DNA of 64,000 bases from Mya arenaria (GCF_026914265.1 NC_069124.1:14219088-14283087), one strand, 5' to 3'. Numbered from the stretch's first letter, positions 29,817-42,149 are shown. Notes: a model not told the origin generated them from the sequence alone. Numbers and translations: made by a program.

Positions 29817-30282
29817 TACTTTACAAGTTCTTTTTCTAAAGACGCTTTGTGCTCACTTTTTGTTTTCTAGCCAAGAATGAAAATCAAAAATCAGTCAGAG
29901 ACACAGTATGGTAAAGCATTGTTGTTGATAGATCAATATAAATTTGTGAAATATTTGAGGGAAAGGTATTTAGTTAAATAATTTACAAGTGAAACTTTTG
30001 AGTTTTATTTTACAATGCAGTGCCGAATATTGTGGAGATAGAATTGAATTTGTATTAATTAATCAGTTGACTTGTGGCGTTTAGGGAACAAAATTAAAAT
30101 CAAAATATTCAATAAAGTTCCCTTATCACCCAATGTTGTGGAATAGTGAAGTAATGAAGATTTAACCCCACAACAGTCTTTCTCAAATGCTGTCCAGGCT
30201 TTTGTATGCTTAAGAATAACTAACCTCGCGATGTCAGACCAGAAATCATCTTGGCATGAGATTGGATCACTATGGATCATAA

Positions 30283-30554
30283 TGCAGTCAATTGTAAATA
30301 CGGCTCTTACATCCGGGGGTATACCGGGGATAGCCGGCGAAATGGGCCATGTTTTTACCTTTCTTCCCGGAAAATACAGTGTGGATGGGCCTTAACCTAA
30401 TGTCCCTTGGATGCGGGGGAATTTGGTGGGGACTTTACCATCAGAGTATCTCCATATGGCGGGGATTTTAGCTGGGGTTGGCTGGACTGAAAGTAAAAGT
30501 CCCCGCTATTTCGGGACCGGGGGGGGGGAGGCATGGTTACAATTGACTGATGCA
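30283..30554. mobile_element. MITE family B, copy 2
   Basis: Ends TGCAGTCAATTGTAAATACG and GGTTACAATTGACTGATGCA. The internal G-run and GGCTGGACTGAAAGT block are shared with copies 1 and 3. The left flank reads TAA and the right TTA. Confidence 0.8.
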
Positions 30555-30889
30555 TTAGCTTATGTATTCAGATAAAGTTAAGAATATATATTTATTTATA
30601 TAAGTTATACTTTGCAATCTAAATCAAAGATTTGAAAAAGGTATCCTGTATCAATAAATGCAAGTATACATAAATGACTGTGCAAATCTTTATCATCTCA
30701 AGTCATCCAAATATGAGTACCTTGCAGGGTGAATGTTATTTGTTAAAATTATACTAAGTGAGCTTTCAAGATTACCTTTCCAATCGCATACACAATGCAG
30801 TTTGAAACCTGGATAATTAAAACAAATCTTGGTTGTAGACCATAACTATTAAATATTTGATAAGTCACAGACATTATAAGGTACAGTTT

Positions 30890-31357
30890 AAAGGGGCTGT
30901 ACTCAGTTAATGATGAAAAAGCAAAAATTTAAAGAAAATTGTAGAAAATTGACATAAACTTGGTATCGATGTGTACAATTAATGCATTGAAACTTACTAA
31001 CTGATGATCCCCATAGTTTACAAATGATTTATTAATAGCAGTTATTTCGTGTTTTTCCATTAAAAAAAGATTACTAGGTATGTCTACCGAGTAGAATTCA
31101 TTCCTTATGCGTGATCTGCCGTTGATGTTATTACATGATATTAGCGTGTTAGGTATACATCTGGAAAATTCCACCCAGTAAAAGTAAGTCTTCATAGCAT
31201 AGTAGATACGACACTTCACTGCATTTTCTTTTTCATTTTGGTATTTTATTTACAATAACGATATCAAAGAGTAAAATATTTTATTTAAAAAGTGTCCTTA
31301 GATTCGTTACAGGAAAAAAACAACTTTTTTGGTGCCAATCTGGTGTACAGTCCCTTT
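30890..31357. mobile_element. MITE with AAAGGG(A/G)CTGTAC inverted ends
   Basis: The left end AAAGGGGCTGTACTCAG pairs with the right end CTGGTGTACAGTCCCTTT over about 17 bp. The body is AT-rich, 468 bp, without coding capacity. Confidence 0.65.
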
Positions 31358-31547
31358 CATAAACAACAAAAGAAGCCAATGCTGTATTAATTTGAGACAA
31401 ACAAGAAGAAGACAGCACAAAGTTCAAAAAGTGTGACTAATGTGAGAATACCTTACATAATTTATAAATATGCATGTGATTCACACAATTTTAATGCTAG
31501 AAATCACAAAAATAATCATTCCCTTGAATTATTCCTGTCATAGTTTA

Positions 31548-31900
31548 AAGCTGCACTCTCACAGATTTACCGTTTTTACAACTTTTTTTTTGTCTTGGAA
31601 AGAGAAAAATTTTGCGTTAACATCTTCAAACAATGATATCAGATTGCTGACAAACAATCAGCTCGTAGTTTGTCATATTTCCTTTCGAAAATTAATGTTA
31701 TATTGCTTAAACCGTTACTAACAGTTTAAGAATAATGCTTAAAACATCATTTTTTTTAACTTAAATATAAAAATCTGCCATCTAAATTTTGGTCAGCAGT
31801 CTTATATAACTGGTTTCCATGGATTTTCGCAAAAATTGGCTCGTTCCAAGACAAAAAATAAAAAAGTTGTCAAAACGTTCAATGTGTGAGAGTGCAGCTT
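31548..31900. mobile_element. MITE family A, copy 2
   Basis: Ends AAGCTGCACTCTCACAGATT and TGTGAGAGTGCAGCTT. The interior matches copies 1, 3 and 4, including AAACCGTTACTAACAGTTTA. Confidence 0.85.
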
Positions 31901-33690
31901 CAAACTCATAATAAAATTTCAATGCACTGCATTTGACATAATTTTAAACAGATGAAAAAATGTTATTTTTAAAAAGCACAATATATCCTTTATGTGACCT
32001 TACATTATAATGAATTTATTCAGATCATAATTAAGTGACTTTTCTTGCACTTAAATGTGAACAAGTCAAAGCTTGGGATTGAACACTAAATGAAACAAGA
32101 ATGAAATTAAATGAATCACAAAATATCATCAAAATTATACACACAAATGTTCTTTGATATACAAAAAATGAAACTTTTTAGACTTTCAAAAATTTAACAT
32201 TTACTAAATACGGTTACATAAAATGATGAATACATTTGTAGGATTTGATATCCAACTAGATGTAACTCGGCTTTGTTCATTTTTCTAAACTTTCTCTCAG
32301 TGATGAGGAATACATTTTATTCACTGCAGTTGTTTTCTAAGTTTATGGAAATAAGAACAATTGAAACAATTCATTAACTACTGTTGATCAGAGCAGATTG
32401 TGGGAGGTCATGGTTGATTTCAATGAACCACCAATAAGCCTTGCCAAAATTGGATACTGATTGGTCAGTCAGGTGCTTTTGGTAGGCATTATTAGCATGA
32501 ATGTTCATTTTAACCATCATTTATGAATGTTTACAAAATCATTGAATATTGAAATAACAAGCAAAATGTTAGTTTGAATGATGAAAGCCATGAAATATGT
32601 GAAGTATTCCAAAAGAGACCAGTTTTTCAGCTTGTGTAAATAATGAGAAAATTGTTAAGTAAAATTATTTATTGTTTATCAGGAAAATGTTGAAATCTCA
32701 TGTTTAGGCCTGTAGTGATCATACTTGATTGCTATGTTATTGGCATTTATTGCAATATATTTATTCATTGCAATATTTATGTAAAACATTAATTATTAAG
32801 TTTGAAGATAATAACTAATGGTATAGGTGATGTGAGAATGATCTCGTAAGTCTTTAAAACCACTTTTGGTATTGTGAGTTTTTTTGCTCCAGTCTTGTTC
32901 AGTTTAGCTTTTGAAGATTTTTAAAGTAACTGCAAAACAAGTCCAGCTGTCTAGAAAGACTATGTCAAACCCTGACCAGATATAATTTCTTGTCTTTTCA
33001 AATTACCAACTTGGCAATGGTTTTATCATAACATAGGATATTGGTTTTAAAGAACATTTTAGTGTTTTTGTATGTGGAATGAAATGTCATAAGTGGCACT
33101 AAATTGAACATAATTTATAGTTCTCATTGATATTACACATAGCCCCAAGTACATGTTGATCTAAGATTTAAGGCTTGGATGGAGTCAGGGCAAGAAAAAT
33201 GCATGTTAATACACTGTACTTTCCAACGCAAGAACTGTTTGTTTATTCAAGTAAATAAAGCAATCCCCACACCAAGGAACTGCAATATTGCTTAACCAGT
33301 TTAATTGACATTATGAGTTGGAGTTCAAATTGCTGAAATTAAAGGCACATCTAGTTTACATAATTATTCAAACTCTGATTTAGCAACCTTAATATAGTTA
33401 TATGAACTACTTTTGCGAAATGAAAGCTTTTTTAGATTTACAAGGACGGGTGAAAAGTATTTGCCAAATGTACTGCAACACCTGATACCTGTTGCATAGG
33501 AATCCAACAAATTCTTGGCACTTCAAATGTTACAGTACTTGGAGTGCCTGAAAAAAAAGCTTCTTGATTCTACATTCAACATCTTCTTTCTGTATGACAT
33601 ATTGGACCAGGAGAATCATGAACCTACAACCTGTTGCATCTATTGAGATAGGGAGCGTTCAGGACAGTGACAGACGACAATACAAGAAAG
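31901..33690. other. Gene-free AT-rich stretch
   Basis: No coding region, RNA gene or clear repeat was recognised. Confidence 0.45.
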
Positions 33691-33699
33691 GCCAACTGC

Positions 33700-33880
33700 T
33701 GCATTTATTGAGTTATCTAATGCATACATATTAAGACGGAGAAAATAATTCTTAATTTTTCCAAACTACCTCCTTTAAAAGCATCTTGTATGTAGTTGTC
33801 TTTTACAATGATTGTTCAAAGTTACAATGGCCCTGTGGGTTAAAGATGATCTGTCCACGGGGTAACATGTTTTGTACATA
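33700..33880. repeat. Diverged local duplication, copy 1
   Basis: Shares GGAGAAAATAATT, ACAATGATTGTTCAAAGT and GGCCCTGTGG in the same order with 34540-34745. The element at 33892-34043 follows this copy only. Confidence 0.5.
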
Positions 33881-33891
33881 ACAGGGTTATA

Positions 33892-34043
33892 AGTACTGCA
33901 TTTTGATCCAGGAGGTTGTATTCAACTCAAGTAGATTTTTGCAGATTTGGATTTCACAAGGCACAAGCCGAGTAAAATCAAAATCTACAAAAAAAAACAT
34001 ACCAGAATCAAATTCGGCCATATCCGGATCAAAACGCAGTACT
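33892..34043. mobile_element. Short foldback or MITE element (AGTACTGCRTTTTGATCC ends)
   Basis: Left end AGTACTGCATTTTGATCC pairs with right end GGATCAAAACGCAGTACT (17 of 18 bases). Inside, GTAGATTTTTGCAGATTTGG partly pairs with AAAATCAAAATCTAC, so the 152-bp element could fold into one long hairpin. Confidence 0.65.
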
Positions 34044-34539
34044 AACAACCCATGTATTATATACATAACTGATTAGATCACTTAGAAGCCACATCTTTGC
34101 ATAATAAATTTCATTTTAAGGATGCACTCATTGCTTTAATGACGTCAATTTAATATTGCGCAACATACTTGTTATGACGTGACGTCACAAGAGTGGTATA
34201 TATGGCCGTCTTGCACTGGAGCGGAATATGGGTTAAAGTATTTTGTGATATGTATTGCATTGATGGTGGGTATATAATAAAGAATAAAATTTTGTTTGGT
34301 ATTCCATTCTCACTAGCAGTGTGATTAAATGCTGACACCATGTTATGAAATTTGATGGTCAAAGTATTTAAAAGACATTTTGAACAATATTTGATACTTT
34401 AAAAACGATATTCATCTCATCTTAGTCTACTCAACTTGCTTTGCTATGTACAAAAGTCTGCAGCAGTAATATGAATAGCATTAGACAGAAGGCAGTGCTT
34501 AGTATTCATCAACAGTACTAAATTATCATGGTAACATGT

Positions 34540-34745
34540 TATATGAATTGAATACCAAGCACAAATTAAGAGGGAGAAAATAATTATTCACTTTTTAAAT
34601 AAAAACTACTTCCTAATAGCATTGTGTAGTCTGACATAGGTGTACAATGTAGATGTATTTTACAAAGATTGTTCAAAGTATGGCCCTGTGGTTTAAAGCT
34701 CCCCTGAAAAAGAGGTGACAGGTTTTCTATATAGTATATAATTAC
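34540..34745. repeat. Diverged local duplication, copy 2
   Basis: Second copy of the segment at 33700-33880, about 0.85 kb downstream in the same orientation. Confidence 0.5.
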
Positions 34746-35450
34746 ATCATTGAAAATCTTCTCTGAAACTGCAAATAACAGACCTTTGATATAAAAGGAT
34801 TTGATCAAAATAAAGAGGTATGTGTGCCAACCACGAAAATTAATTTGTACAAGTCTGATTTAACGACTTTGAGAAATTCAAAAGATTTATGACTTTATCT
34901 CTTTTAACGCTTTAGCCCCCCCCCCACACACACACACACCCTCACTCTACGCACACTTAACTAGATTTTTCAAATTTCCTTTGCAGCATGCAAGCAGTTT
35001 TAGTCTAAAGTTTAAGCTAGCCCATCAAACAGTGACCACTTGTGATGTGAGCCGATTTTGTCAATGCTTAGAACATGGTTGTCCCCTAAATGAAGCCCTA
35101 GTCCATCAGTGCTTTCAGCACTTTGATTAATGAGTATTTTCACTCATTTGGTAAACAAATAGCAGAAGTCCCAGCCACTATCAAAGGTTACAAATAAGTA
35201 TGATGAAAAAAATGGCGGCCAATTTGAAAAACAAATTTACTTTTTCCGGCTATTAAAACGCAGAAAAATGCCACAATTTGCCAAATTGCCAAATTGCAAT
35301 CATATTGGTACAGCAATTCAATAAAGCAATACTCGCAGGCGGTACTGAACTAGAGCTTTATTGCATTGCATCTTTAAAAGCAAGCCAAAAAAGAACAGCT
35401 GAGTCACACCTCTCCGAGCGGACGAAAATTGCAACGGGTTCTTTTCAAAC
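34746..35450. other. Gene-free stretch with a short C/CA-rich simple repeat
   Basis: A poly-C run followed by (CA)n lies at about 34917-34940. No gene is supported. Confidence 0.5.
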
Positions 35451-35514
35451 ACCGCTGCCACCATTGTGGTGACTTTCAGCTTACTTAAATATACCAATTA
35501 GCATAGGTTATTTG
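35451..35514 (+). repeat. 64-bp direct repeat, left of the THYN1 copy
   Basis: Matches 35990-36053 with about three mismatches. The first 13-14 bp (ACCGCTGCCACC) are not part of the interspersed family and the last 50 bp are its first 50 bp. Confidence 0.85.
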
Positions 35515-35515
35515 T

Positions 35516-35989
35516 AGTTGAAGGGCCAGTTGAGATAAGCGAGAATGTGGATAATATTCAAGCAGCGGGCAAAAAGGTGAAGTTCGCCACCAAAGCTCCG
35601 GATGAAGAAGAGGAGGAAATCTCGCATTGGCTGATGAAGTCCGAGCCCGAGTCCCAGTTCGAAAACGGGATCGACGTCAAATTCGGTGTCAAGGACCTGA
35701 AGGAATGTCCGGACCAGACGGCTTGCTGGGACGGCGTCAGAAACTATCAGGCCCGGAACTTTCTGAGGGACAAAATGAAGAAACCTAGCTGTCACAAGGT
35801 ATTATTTTACCATAGCAACACGAAGCAGACGGGAATATGTGCGATATGTGAGGTGGCAAAAAAGGGATACGTGGACCAAACTCAATTTGACCCGAAAGAT
35901 CCCCACTATGACAAAAAATCGACCAAGGAGGAGCCCCGTTGGTACATGGTGGATGTGAAATTCCGGCGCATGACGCAGCGCTTCATCCC
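35516..35989 (+). pseudogene. THYN1: Intronless, truncated copy of THYN1 (EVE-domain protein)
   Basis: The open frame encodes HWLMKSEPES, then CWDGVRNYQARNFLRDKM, FYHSNTKQTGI, QTQFDPKDPHYD and PRWYMVDVKFRRM, closely following the EVE domain of thymocyte nuclear protein 1. The frame has no stop and runs into the flanking repeat, which supplies the last residues. The final 50 or so residues of a normal THYN1 are missing. THYN1 genes normally have introns, so an uninterrupted copy suggests a retrocopy or a captured cDNA fragment. It lies between 64-bp direct repeats that include part of an interspersed element. EVE domains bind modified bases in nucleic acids. The open frame means expression as a fusion cannot be excluded. 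Confidence 0.8.
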
Positions 35990-36003
35990 ACCGCTGCCAC
36001 CGT

Positions 36004-36247
36004 TGTGGTGACTTTCAGCTTACTTTAATGTACCAATTAGCATAGGTTATTTGGGACAATTACCTCTTCTTAAGGTATCTGCATAACCCGTATATTCGTC
36101 TAAGAAAGTGGCTTTTTACCTTCAGCTACAGCAAGCATGGGTCTGGCCTCATGCCTCGGATTCATCTCCCTTCTTCCAGGTCCTAGTTCCCGGTTATCTC
36201 CCTTAGACTAATCTACTAGCTGGGTACCGGTACCCATCGATACCACA
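36004..36247. mobile_element. Interspersed repeat with TG...CA ends, solo-LTR-like (copy B)
   Basis: Full-length relative (about 90% identity by eye) of 19831-20075, from TGTGGTGACTTTCAGCTTAC to ATCGATACCACA. It directly follows the THYN1 fragment. Confidence 0.55.
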
Positions 36248-37297
36248 GTAATTAGAAATAATTGGCTTTAAAGTATTTTTAATCTGGTTAGTTTCAGCAG
36301 AGTTATGGCCCTTGACTTGCAAAGAAACGCATAGTATTTTCAGCATACCTTACACTTAAAACGCTTATTAAGAACAGTCAATAAATGTTAATCAACTGAA
36401 AGTTGTATGGTAATAAGTTACTTGCATGCGACTATTGGTGCCAGATTTTATCGTTAAAAAATGACCTCAATACAGTTGGGATGGTATTCAACATTGGTCT
36501 TAATTAGATGTAAGACTGATGTAGCTAATCGGATAGTGCGTGTCCTAATTAATCAACATTTGCAATTAATAAATTCAATGAAGAATGACTGTATGACTCA
36601 GTTTGAAATTGAGTACCAGCCTTGATCAGTTTTCAACAAGGGTCGACTTTTCAAGCGAGGGGTCGTCTTTCACGCGAGGGGGCGTTTTTTCAACGTGGTC
36701 CAAAGTAAATTTTTCCATGGGTTGAGTACTCGAAAATCGGTAATAACCCACACCGTAATTCAAATGAATATCATTATTATTCGCCACGTAAACTCGATGA
36801 CGTCAGACATTCAAGCCGCATTCTTCGTTTTCTTTGTTTGATTTAAAATACCGTTTAAAAGTTGATCGATAACATTTGCCACAACATAGCTACTTGGGAG
36901 ATTCATTCAATTGTATCTAGTAATTGCACATCCTATTTTAGCCCGATTTCTTGCTATTGCGTTCACACATCGCCAGCATGTCAACAGACCGTCATATATG
37001 TAATGGTACAACATCTGAAACGCCCAATGCCAACGAATTTTCGAAGTTAATGTTTTATTCTGGCAAGTTCATTAATTTATTTTGAAAATTATGACAAAAG
37101 GATATTTATTCAATTCACTTCAATAGTATTTTTTAATGTATTCATGACCCATTCATTGCTTATTACCGTGTCAGATTTCATGTCAGATTTCATCTGACAC
37201 GAAAGAAAAACTTATAACGTCAATAGTTCAAATACAAATTGAAAACATGGATTGAAAACAATAACATAAAATGCATATAAAATAACCACCACTACAA
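36248..37297. other. Gene-free flank downstream of the CARD-like gene
   Basis: No coding region is supported. A small triplicated GC-rich motif (GCGAGGGGTCGTCTTTCACG region, 36640-36700) is the only local structure. Confidence 0.4.
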
Positions 37298-38575
37298 TCA
37301 TATTTGAAGTGTATTTTGAAATATCAACGGCATGTGTCTCTTCGAAATCAAAAAACGCAAGTATTGTTCAATGTTCCTGCGTTCATGTTTGAAATACGTC
37401 CCGTCATCAGTGTATGAGAGTGCCTCCACTGAGTAAGCAATAGCGGCTTCCAGGTCGCTAATTTCATTTGCCCGACTCTTACACAGTGCTAGAACCATCC
37501 GCCTTCTTAGTTCGATATTGCAGTAACCACGTTCTGCCCCTTTGATAAAATGATTAGCTTTTGCGAAATGTATTGGTGAAACTGAACAAATATCCTCCAT
37601 CTCGAAGCTTGAGTTGATTTTCAATAGGCACAAGATAAGGTATGTCAATGCAAGTCTTCTCCAAAATTCTTGAGTATCATTTCTTTCGTTCTCAATACTT
37701 TGAATAATCAGATAACCAGCATCAAACACCGCCCTCAAATTTCCGTCCGTAGGTTGTTGTATGAAGATTGTTCTTTTGATGTACTGAATGTCGTGATGTG
37801 TTGATACTGTCGCAAAACAAGGGCGGCAGTTGTCGGCAATAACAGTTGCTGCTCTTATGTGAGCTTCGCACTCGTTTCTATTCCGAGCTCTAGCTTCTGT
37901 AAGCGCCATTTTGGAATGGTATACCATCTCTAAAGAGTTCCTATCTAGGTCAACCGGAATGTTTAACAACATTGCATTCATTATCGCTCTTCTTTTTCTT
38001 AATTCCGCGTATTGTTGCACCAGTAGGACACTGAATGCTACTTTCTTTTCAAGACATTCCTGACGCATTGACTGGTTTGTACCAAGGTCATTCAACTTAG
38101 TGTCTAAGTCTCTTATAACAGATTTTAAGTGTATTTTTGTTTCAAGTTTAAACACTTTGTTGTCTACATGCCCTTTTTGCAATCGGTAAAACTTTAGTAT
38201 TTTATGTGAATGAGGTATAACAATACGTGAAGGTGACTTGTTTATATTCATAAACTTTTCTCTAATCAATTTTTTAGCCAAAGCTCCATTTCTCGTTTGA
38301 TATAGAACATGTACCAGATCATTAAAGCCCGCTGTTTCAAATACAACTTCAAGGAGTATGTGCATTTTCTGTGCGTCAGACAAATTACCAATCTTTTGTA
38401 TTGTCTCCACGTAAACGTCTTGACCTATCACACACAACCTTTTAAATTCCTGAAGGAGTGGTATGACATCTAGCGATGCGGATTTGGTAAACACATTTAT
38501 AACTGCATTTACTTCCCTCTTCTTAAACATCGTTGCGCGGCGACCATGTACGTTTATGTCAACGGTATGTTCCAT
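37298..38575 (-). CDS. Single-exon protein with CARD-like N-terminal helical domain, 425 aa
   Basis: A clean ORF of 425 residues starts at the ATG at 38575-38573. Residues 38-108 (LLQEFKRLCVIGQDVY ... LLEVVFETAGFNDLVHVLYQ ... GNGALAKKLI type) have the length, helix pattern and spacing of a CARD/death-fold domain. The remainder (about 120-425) is predicted helical, with a segment near residues 370-410 (LEAAIAYSVEALSY) that looks like a degenerate TPR-type repeat. There is no signal peptide or membrane segment. Single-exon CARD/death-fold genes of this type are expanded in bivalves as I understand it, but I do not recognise this exact protein. A role as an intracellular adaptor in immunity or cell death is inference. 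Confidence 0.75.
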   Translation of the reverse strand: MEHTVDINVHGRRATMFKKREVNAVINVFTKSASLDVIPLLQEFKRLCVIGQDVYVETIQKIGNLSDAQKMHILLEVVFETAGFNDLVHVLYQTRNGALAKKLIREKFMNINKSPSRIVIPHSHKILKFYRLQKGHVDNKVFKLETKIHLKSVIRDLDTKLNDLGTNQSMRQECLEKKVAFSVLLVQQYAELRKRRAIMNAMLLNIPVDLDRNSLEMVYHSKMALTEARARNRNECEAHIRAATVIADNCRPCFATVSTHHDIQYIKRTIFIQQPTDGNLRAVFDAGYLIIQSIENERNDTQEFWRRLALTYLILCLLKINSSFEMEDICSVSPIHFAKANHFIKGAERGYCNIELRRRMVLALCKSRANEISDLEAAIAYSVEALSYTDDGTYFKHERRNIEQYLRFLISKRHMPLIFQNTLQI

Positions 38576-39465
38576 GTTACACCACTAAACGCTTAAACGG
38601 ACCGATTCCTATCCAATCACTAAATTACATAAAATGGACATGTTTATATCTGCACTAGTAAACGAATAGTTTTAAATTGAATGTATTGAATTGGCATCGT
38701 TTTGTGTCTGTTATTGATATGTCATTGAGCATTACTGTTTAATCATTATTTCTTGTTACTGGTATTTTTCGGTGAATAGACATACTCGTATGAAAGGAAA
38801 ATCAACTGGGGTAAAGTATGATTTAAGAATTCATATTAAAGATTGATAACATGTACTTTTATGCTGACATAAAAACAATCTTGTATGTTCTAACCACATA
38901 CATAAACTTAGTTTGTGACAATTATTGACGTACAAAGGACTTCTACTCATTCTTTTATCACATTTTTATTGAAATAATCATACAATAAATACTGGGTGTG
39001 TGTAAATGAACAAGCTATTTTCACTCCAATAGCTGTTAATGTTTCAAGTCTAATAAATGAGCTATGTACGAGATATGTATAATTTTTATGTTAGAGCGCT
39101 GATATAAAAATGATAATTTATAAGACGAAGGAATTGGCATGGCCAAGCTCAAGCAAAAGGTTTTCCGTCATTTTTTTCTCCAACGCACATCGCCCTCTTC
39201 TTGCCTGTCCAATCTTTGTCATATTGTTTACTCTTTATCAATGCCATACTTTTTTACCTTGGACTTTAAAGTGTGTAGTGTACTGTCGGAAAGTAATTTT
39301 ATGTATGAAACAGAATGACCAAAGGTCGTTAGGATCCAGTGTGTTGACGTTCATAAGACGTTTGGTGACATTAAGTCCTTGCAAATGTGATCTAACGAAT
39401 ATTTAAAACCTGTATTCTGAATTAAGTAATAGTAAGTTGACATGAAGAGAATTGTTAATAATTAA
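38576..39465. other. Upstream flank of the CARD-like gene
   Basis: AT-rich DNA with no supported gene or recognised repeat; the promoter of the CARD-like gene must lie here. Confidence 0.4.
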
Positions 39466-39724
39466 GAATAGGCGGGGTGAGCGTAGCGAACGAGTCATTC
39501 TAAATCATTTAGAATTCACTTCATGTTATCTAACTGACTAGAATACAACCTCATTGGCTGATACATTGCCAACGCAAAATCTGACGCAGGAAGTGTGTAT
39601 CGGATGATTGGCAGAAGGCCGACCTTTATACAAGCGCGAACGTTGACATTCTTAATGATTAATCTACTACTTAATGGTTGCCTATCTGCAATACCATTGG
39701 CTGAAAATGTAGGTTGTATTCTAA
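39466..39724. repeat. Dispersed repeat family C, copy 1 (with TAGAATACAACCT inverted ends)
   Basis: Contains GAGCGTAGCGAACGAG and then an inner segment bounded by TAGAATACAACCTCATTGGC (39539) and AATGTAGGTTGTATTCTA (to 39723). The whole 260 bp recurs in reverse orientation at 57326-57592. CCAAT/ATTGG boxes flank the inner part. Confidence 0.7.
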
Positions 39725-40639
39725 ACATATTTAAAACCCAACCGCGATACTCGCAAACATAAGTGCAATGCGAACTTAAGCACGTCTACAGTACGTAACA
39801 CTCCTCTATAAAAGCTATTAATAACATTTGGTATCTCATGAATGTAGTCAATACTACATAAGGCCATATTGAAGAAACTACAAACATGACGTATAACATT
39901 ACAACAGTTTGGTGTCACATGTGACTTAGAAATTACATTTTATATGATAAAGATACGGTTCAGTATTTAAAGTTATTTCCTTTCGTTAATGTATGTTTAA
40001 AAGTTTATTAACTATAACCGGATATATACATTGACTTGCGCCCTTAATGTAGCTGCGGCTTTAAGCGTCGTTTTGATTCATGAACTCAGCAAAAACATAC
40101 AGTTACAGTTAATTGTCAAAAGAGGTACATGTATTACCGAAAAGGGTAACTTTGCATAAGAATGAACTCGTCTAAGAGTATCACTCGATCGGTGATTGCA
40201 CGTTGTTCCCCTTAATCATTCCACAAATCAACAAAACATTGTTTGAGAAAGGTTCCTGTCCGTGACATGTGCTATTTGTTCAGACTTAAATACACTTTAA
40301 AAGATGCTTTTTCTTAAGATATATAAGAACCGGTGTGTGTTTTGGCATTCAAAGATACACTAGTCCGCTAGTATTCATCCTAATGAAGATGTTATAGTTT
40401 ACTGTTGTAGCTATATTGTCTGTTTCATTACTTTCATTTCTAAGTTGTCGTGTATCTACTAGTATCTGGTAACTTTTGACCCATATTTCTCGAAATAAAT
40501 GTAAGTGTAACAGGCTTAGGTAACTTATTTCATTTAGCTAAATTAGTTATATAAAAAGTGTATGATCGTAATTTTCTTTTACATAACTTCTGTCAAATGT
40601 TTCAAAACTAACTTCTCCTTCGTCAAGAGCTTGACAAAA
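39725..40639. other. Gene-free AT-rich stretch
   Basis: No coding region recognised. Around 40480-40620 there are words (ATTTCTCGAAA, GTAACAGGCTTAGG) related to the MITE at 53068-53314, probably an old relative. Confidence 0.35.
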
Positions 40640-42010
40640 ATAGTGATACATTGTATATAGAAATCAGTTGGTCCACAGTGAAGTCTTTTGGAGTGAAACC
40701 AGACTGAAATGGTGTAAGGTGTTCAGTTGCTCTAAAGAAGTTAAAGTGCTTACAACACTATGCAGGGAAATTGAACGATAATTGTCCATGTCTTTTGGAT
40801 CCGACATCGTATGTAGAGCGCAAACGTTTGCTAGTTTCCAAAGACGGCGTACTTTACTTGAGCGGAGACGTAAGCTGAATAGGTTACGAAGGGGATGAGA
40901 TATTTCCGTCTTCAAAACCATGATTGAATCAATGACATCTTGATATTATATATATTGAAGTGAAACATAGTTGCCCTATCCGATTCAAAAACATTAATGG
41001 TACTAGTATCATCCGGAACATTAAATGTAGATTGAGATTGGAAAAGGGTATTGACCTTGTCAGAATTGAACTCAAATATTCGGCTACCTGGATCAGTTGG
41101 GGCAGCTACTTAGATGAAGAGGAAGGATTAACGAAGTGTTTTAGAACTTTCCAAAACTCAGAACAGTATGATCTTGTTTTACGAAGCTGTTCAGCAAGTT
41201 TCTCATAATGGGCATGCTTTGCAGTTTTGACAATGTGAGTCGTGTAATTTCGTTTCTGATTATACATGCACCACTGAACATCAATATTATTTATCTCCGC
41301 CTGCCTGTCAACCCGTTTTCTATGTCTTAAATTCTTAATGCCTTACTTAGTTGGTTATGGAACCGCCGGGGATCTTGTTTTCGAATCTTTACAAATTTGG
41401 CAGGAATACCTGTTTCACAGATGACATGAGTTGATTGGTAAATTGATCTGTGTTATATCTTTTTCATTATCACTGTATGTATCTCAAACAAAATCTGCAG
41501 CGAGCTGTCAAGTTTGTCAAAGCCACTTTCCGAGAATTTTCAGATTCTACGTTTGAGAGAACAACTAGTGGTTTTACAGTAGAGTGTACAATGAAAAGGA
41601 ATTTGTTTGCTGGTCTAAGAACGTTTCAACAACATCACTTTCAATAACGGAATCAGGAGATGAGACCATACATATGTCAATGAGAGAATGAGAAGATTCA
41701 GTAAAATGAGCTGAATCAGTTATCAGTTGGGAGAGATTGAACTGTTGCAATATTGTTTCGATCTTTTGAAAAAACTTTGTTCGTTGATGTCCAAATTAGT
41801 GTCACCAATAATCACGATATCCTAAATGCCTGTGTCGACTGCAAGTGAAATGGAATTGTTTATGCAATCAATAACATAATAGCTAGAATTTGGAGGTCTA
41901 TAAAGGTGCCGGTCAAGAGGCGCCTGCTTTTTATACGCAATTCCAATCAAAGACATTCAACTTGATGAGGTTCAAGATCGCATCGTGCTCAACTACGCCG
42001 CTTTAACTTA
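40640..42010 (-). mobile_element. Decayed non-LTR retrotransposon (LINE, CR1/Jockey-like) fragment
   Basis: On the minus strand, conceptual pieces appear in the correct order. First is an endonuclease region (about 41950-41560: YRPPNSSYYVID, then DIVIIGDTNLDI, then SHSLIDICMVSSPDS). Then comes the linker (about 41400-41080: RNYTTHIVKTAKHAHYEKLAEQLRK). The start of reverse transcriptase follows (about 40900-40790: WKLANVCALH, then DNYRSISLHSVVS). Frames shift and stops are frequent, and most of the reverse transcriptase is missing. This is a dead, 3'-truncated or interrupted copy. The clade is uncertain. Confidence 0.8.
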
Positions 42011-42149
42011 GTAGTGAATACAATTACGATGTAATATGCTCCTGTTAAAAGCAAAAAAAATGAAATAAAAAAGAGAACAAGAATCGCGATGTGACAAAAC
42101 GGGTTTTTTATTGATTGGCAGAAGAGATATAGTTTCAACTCCTTTCTTT

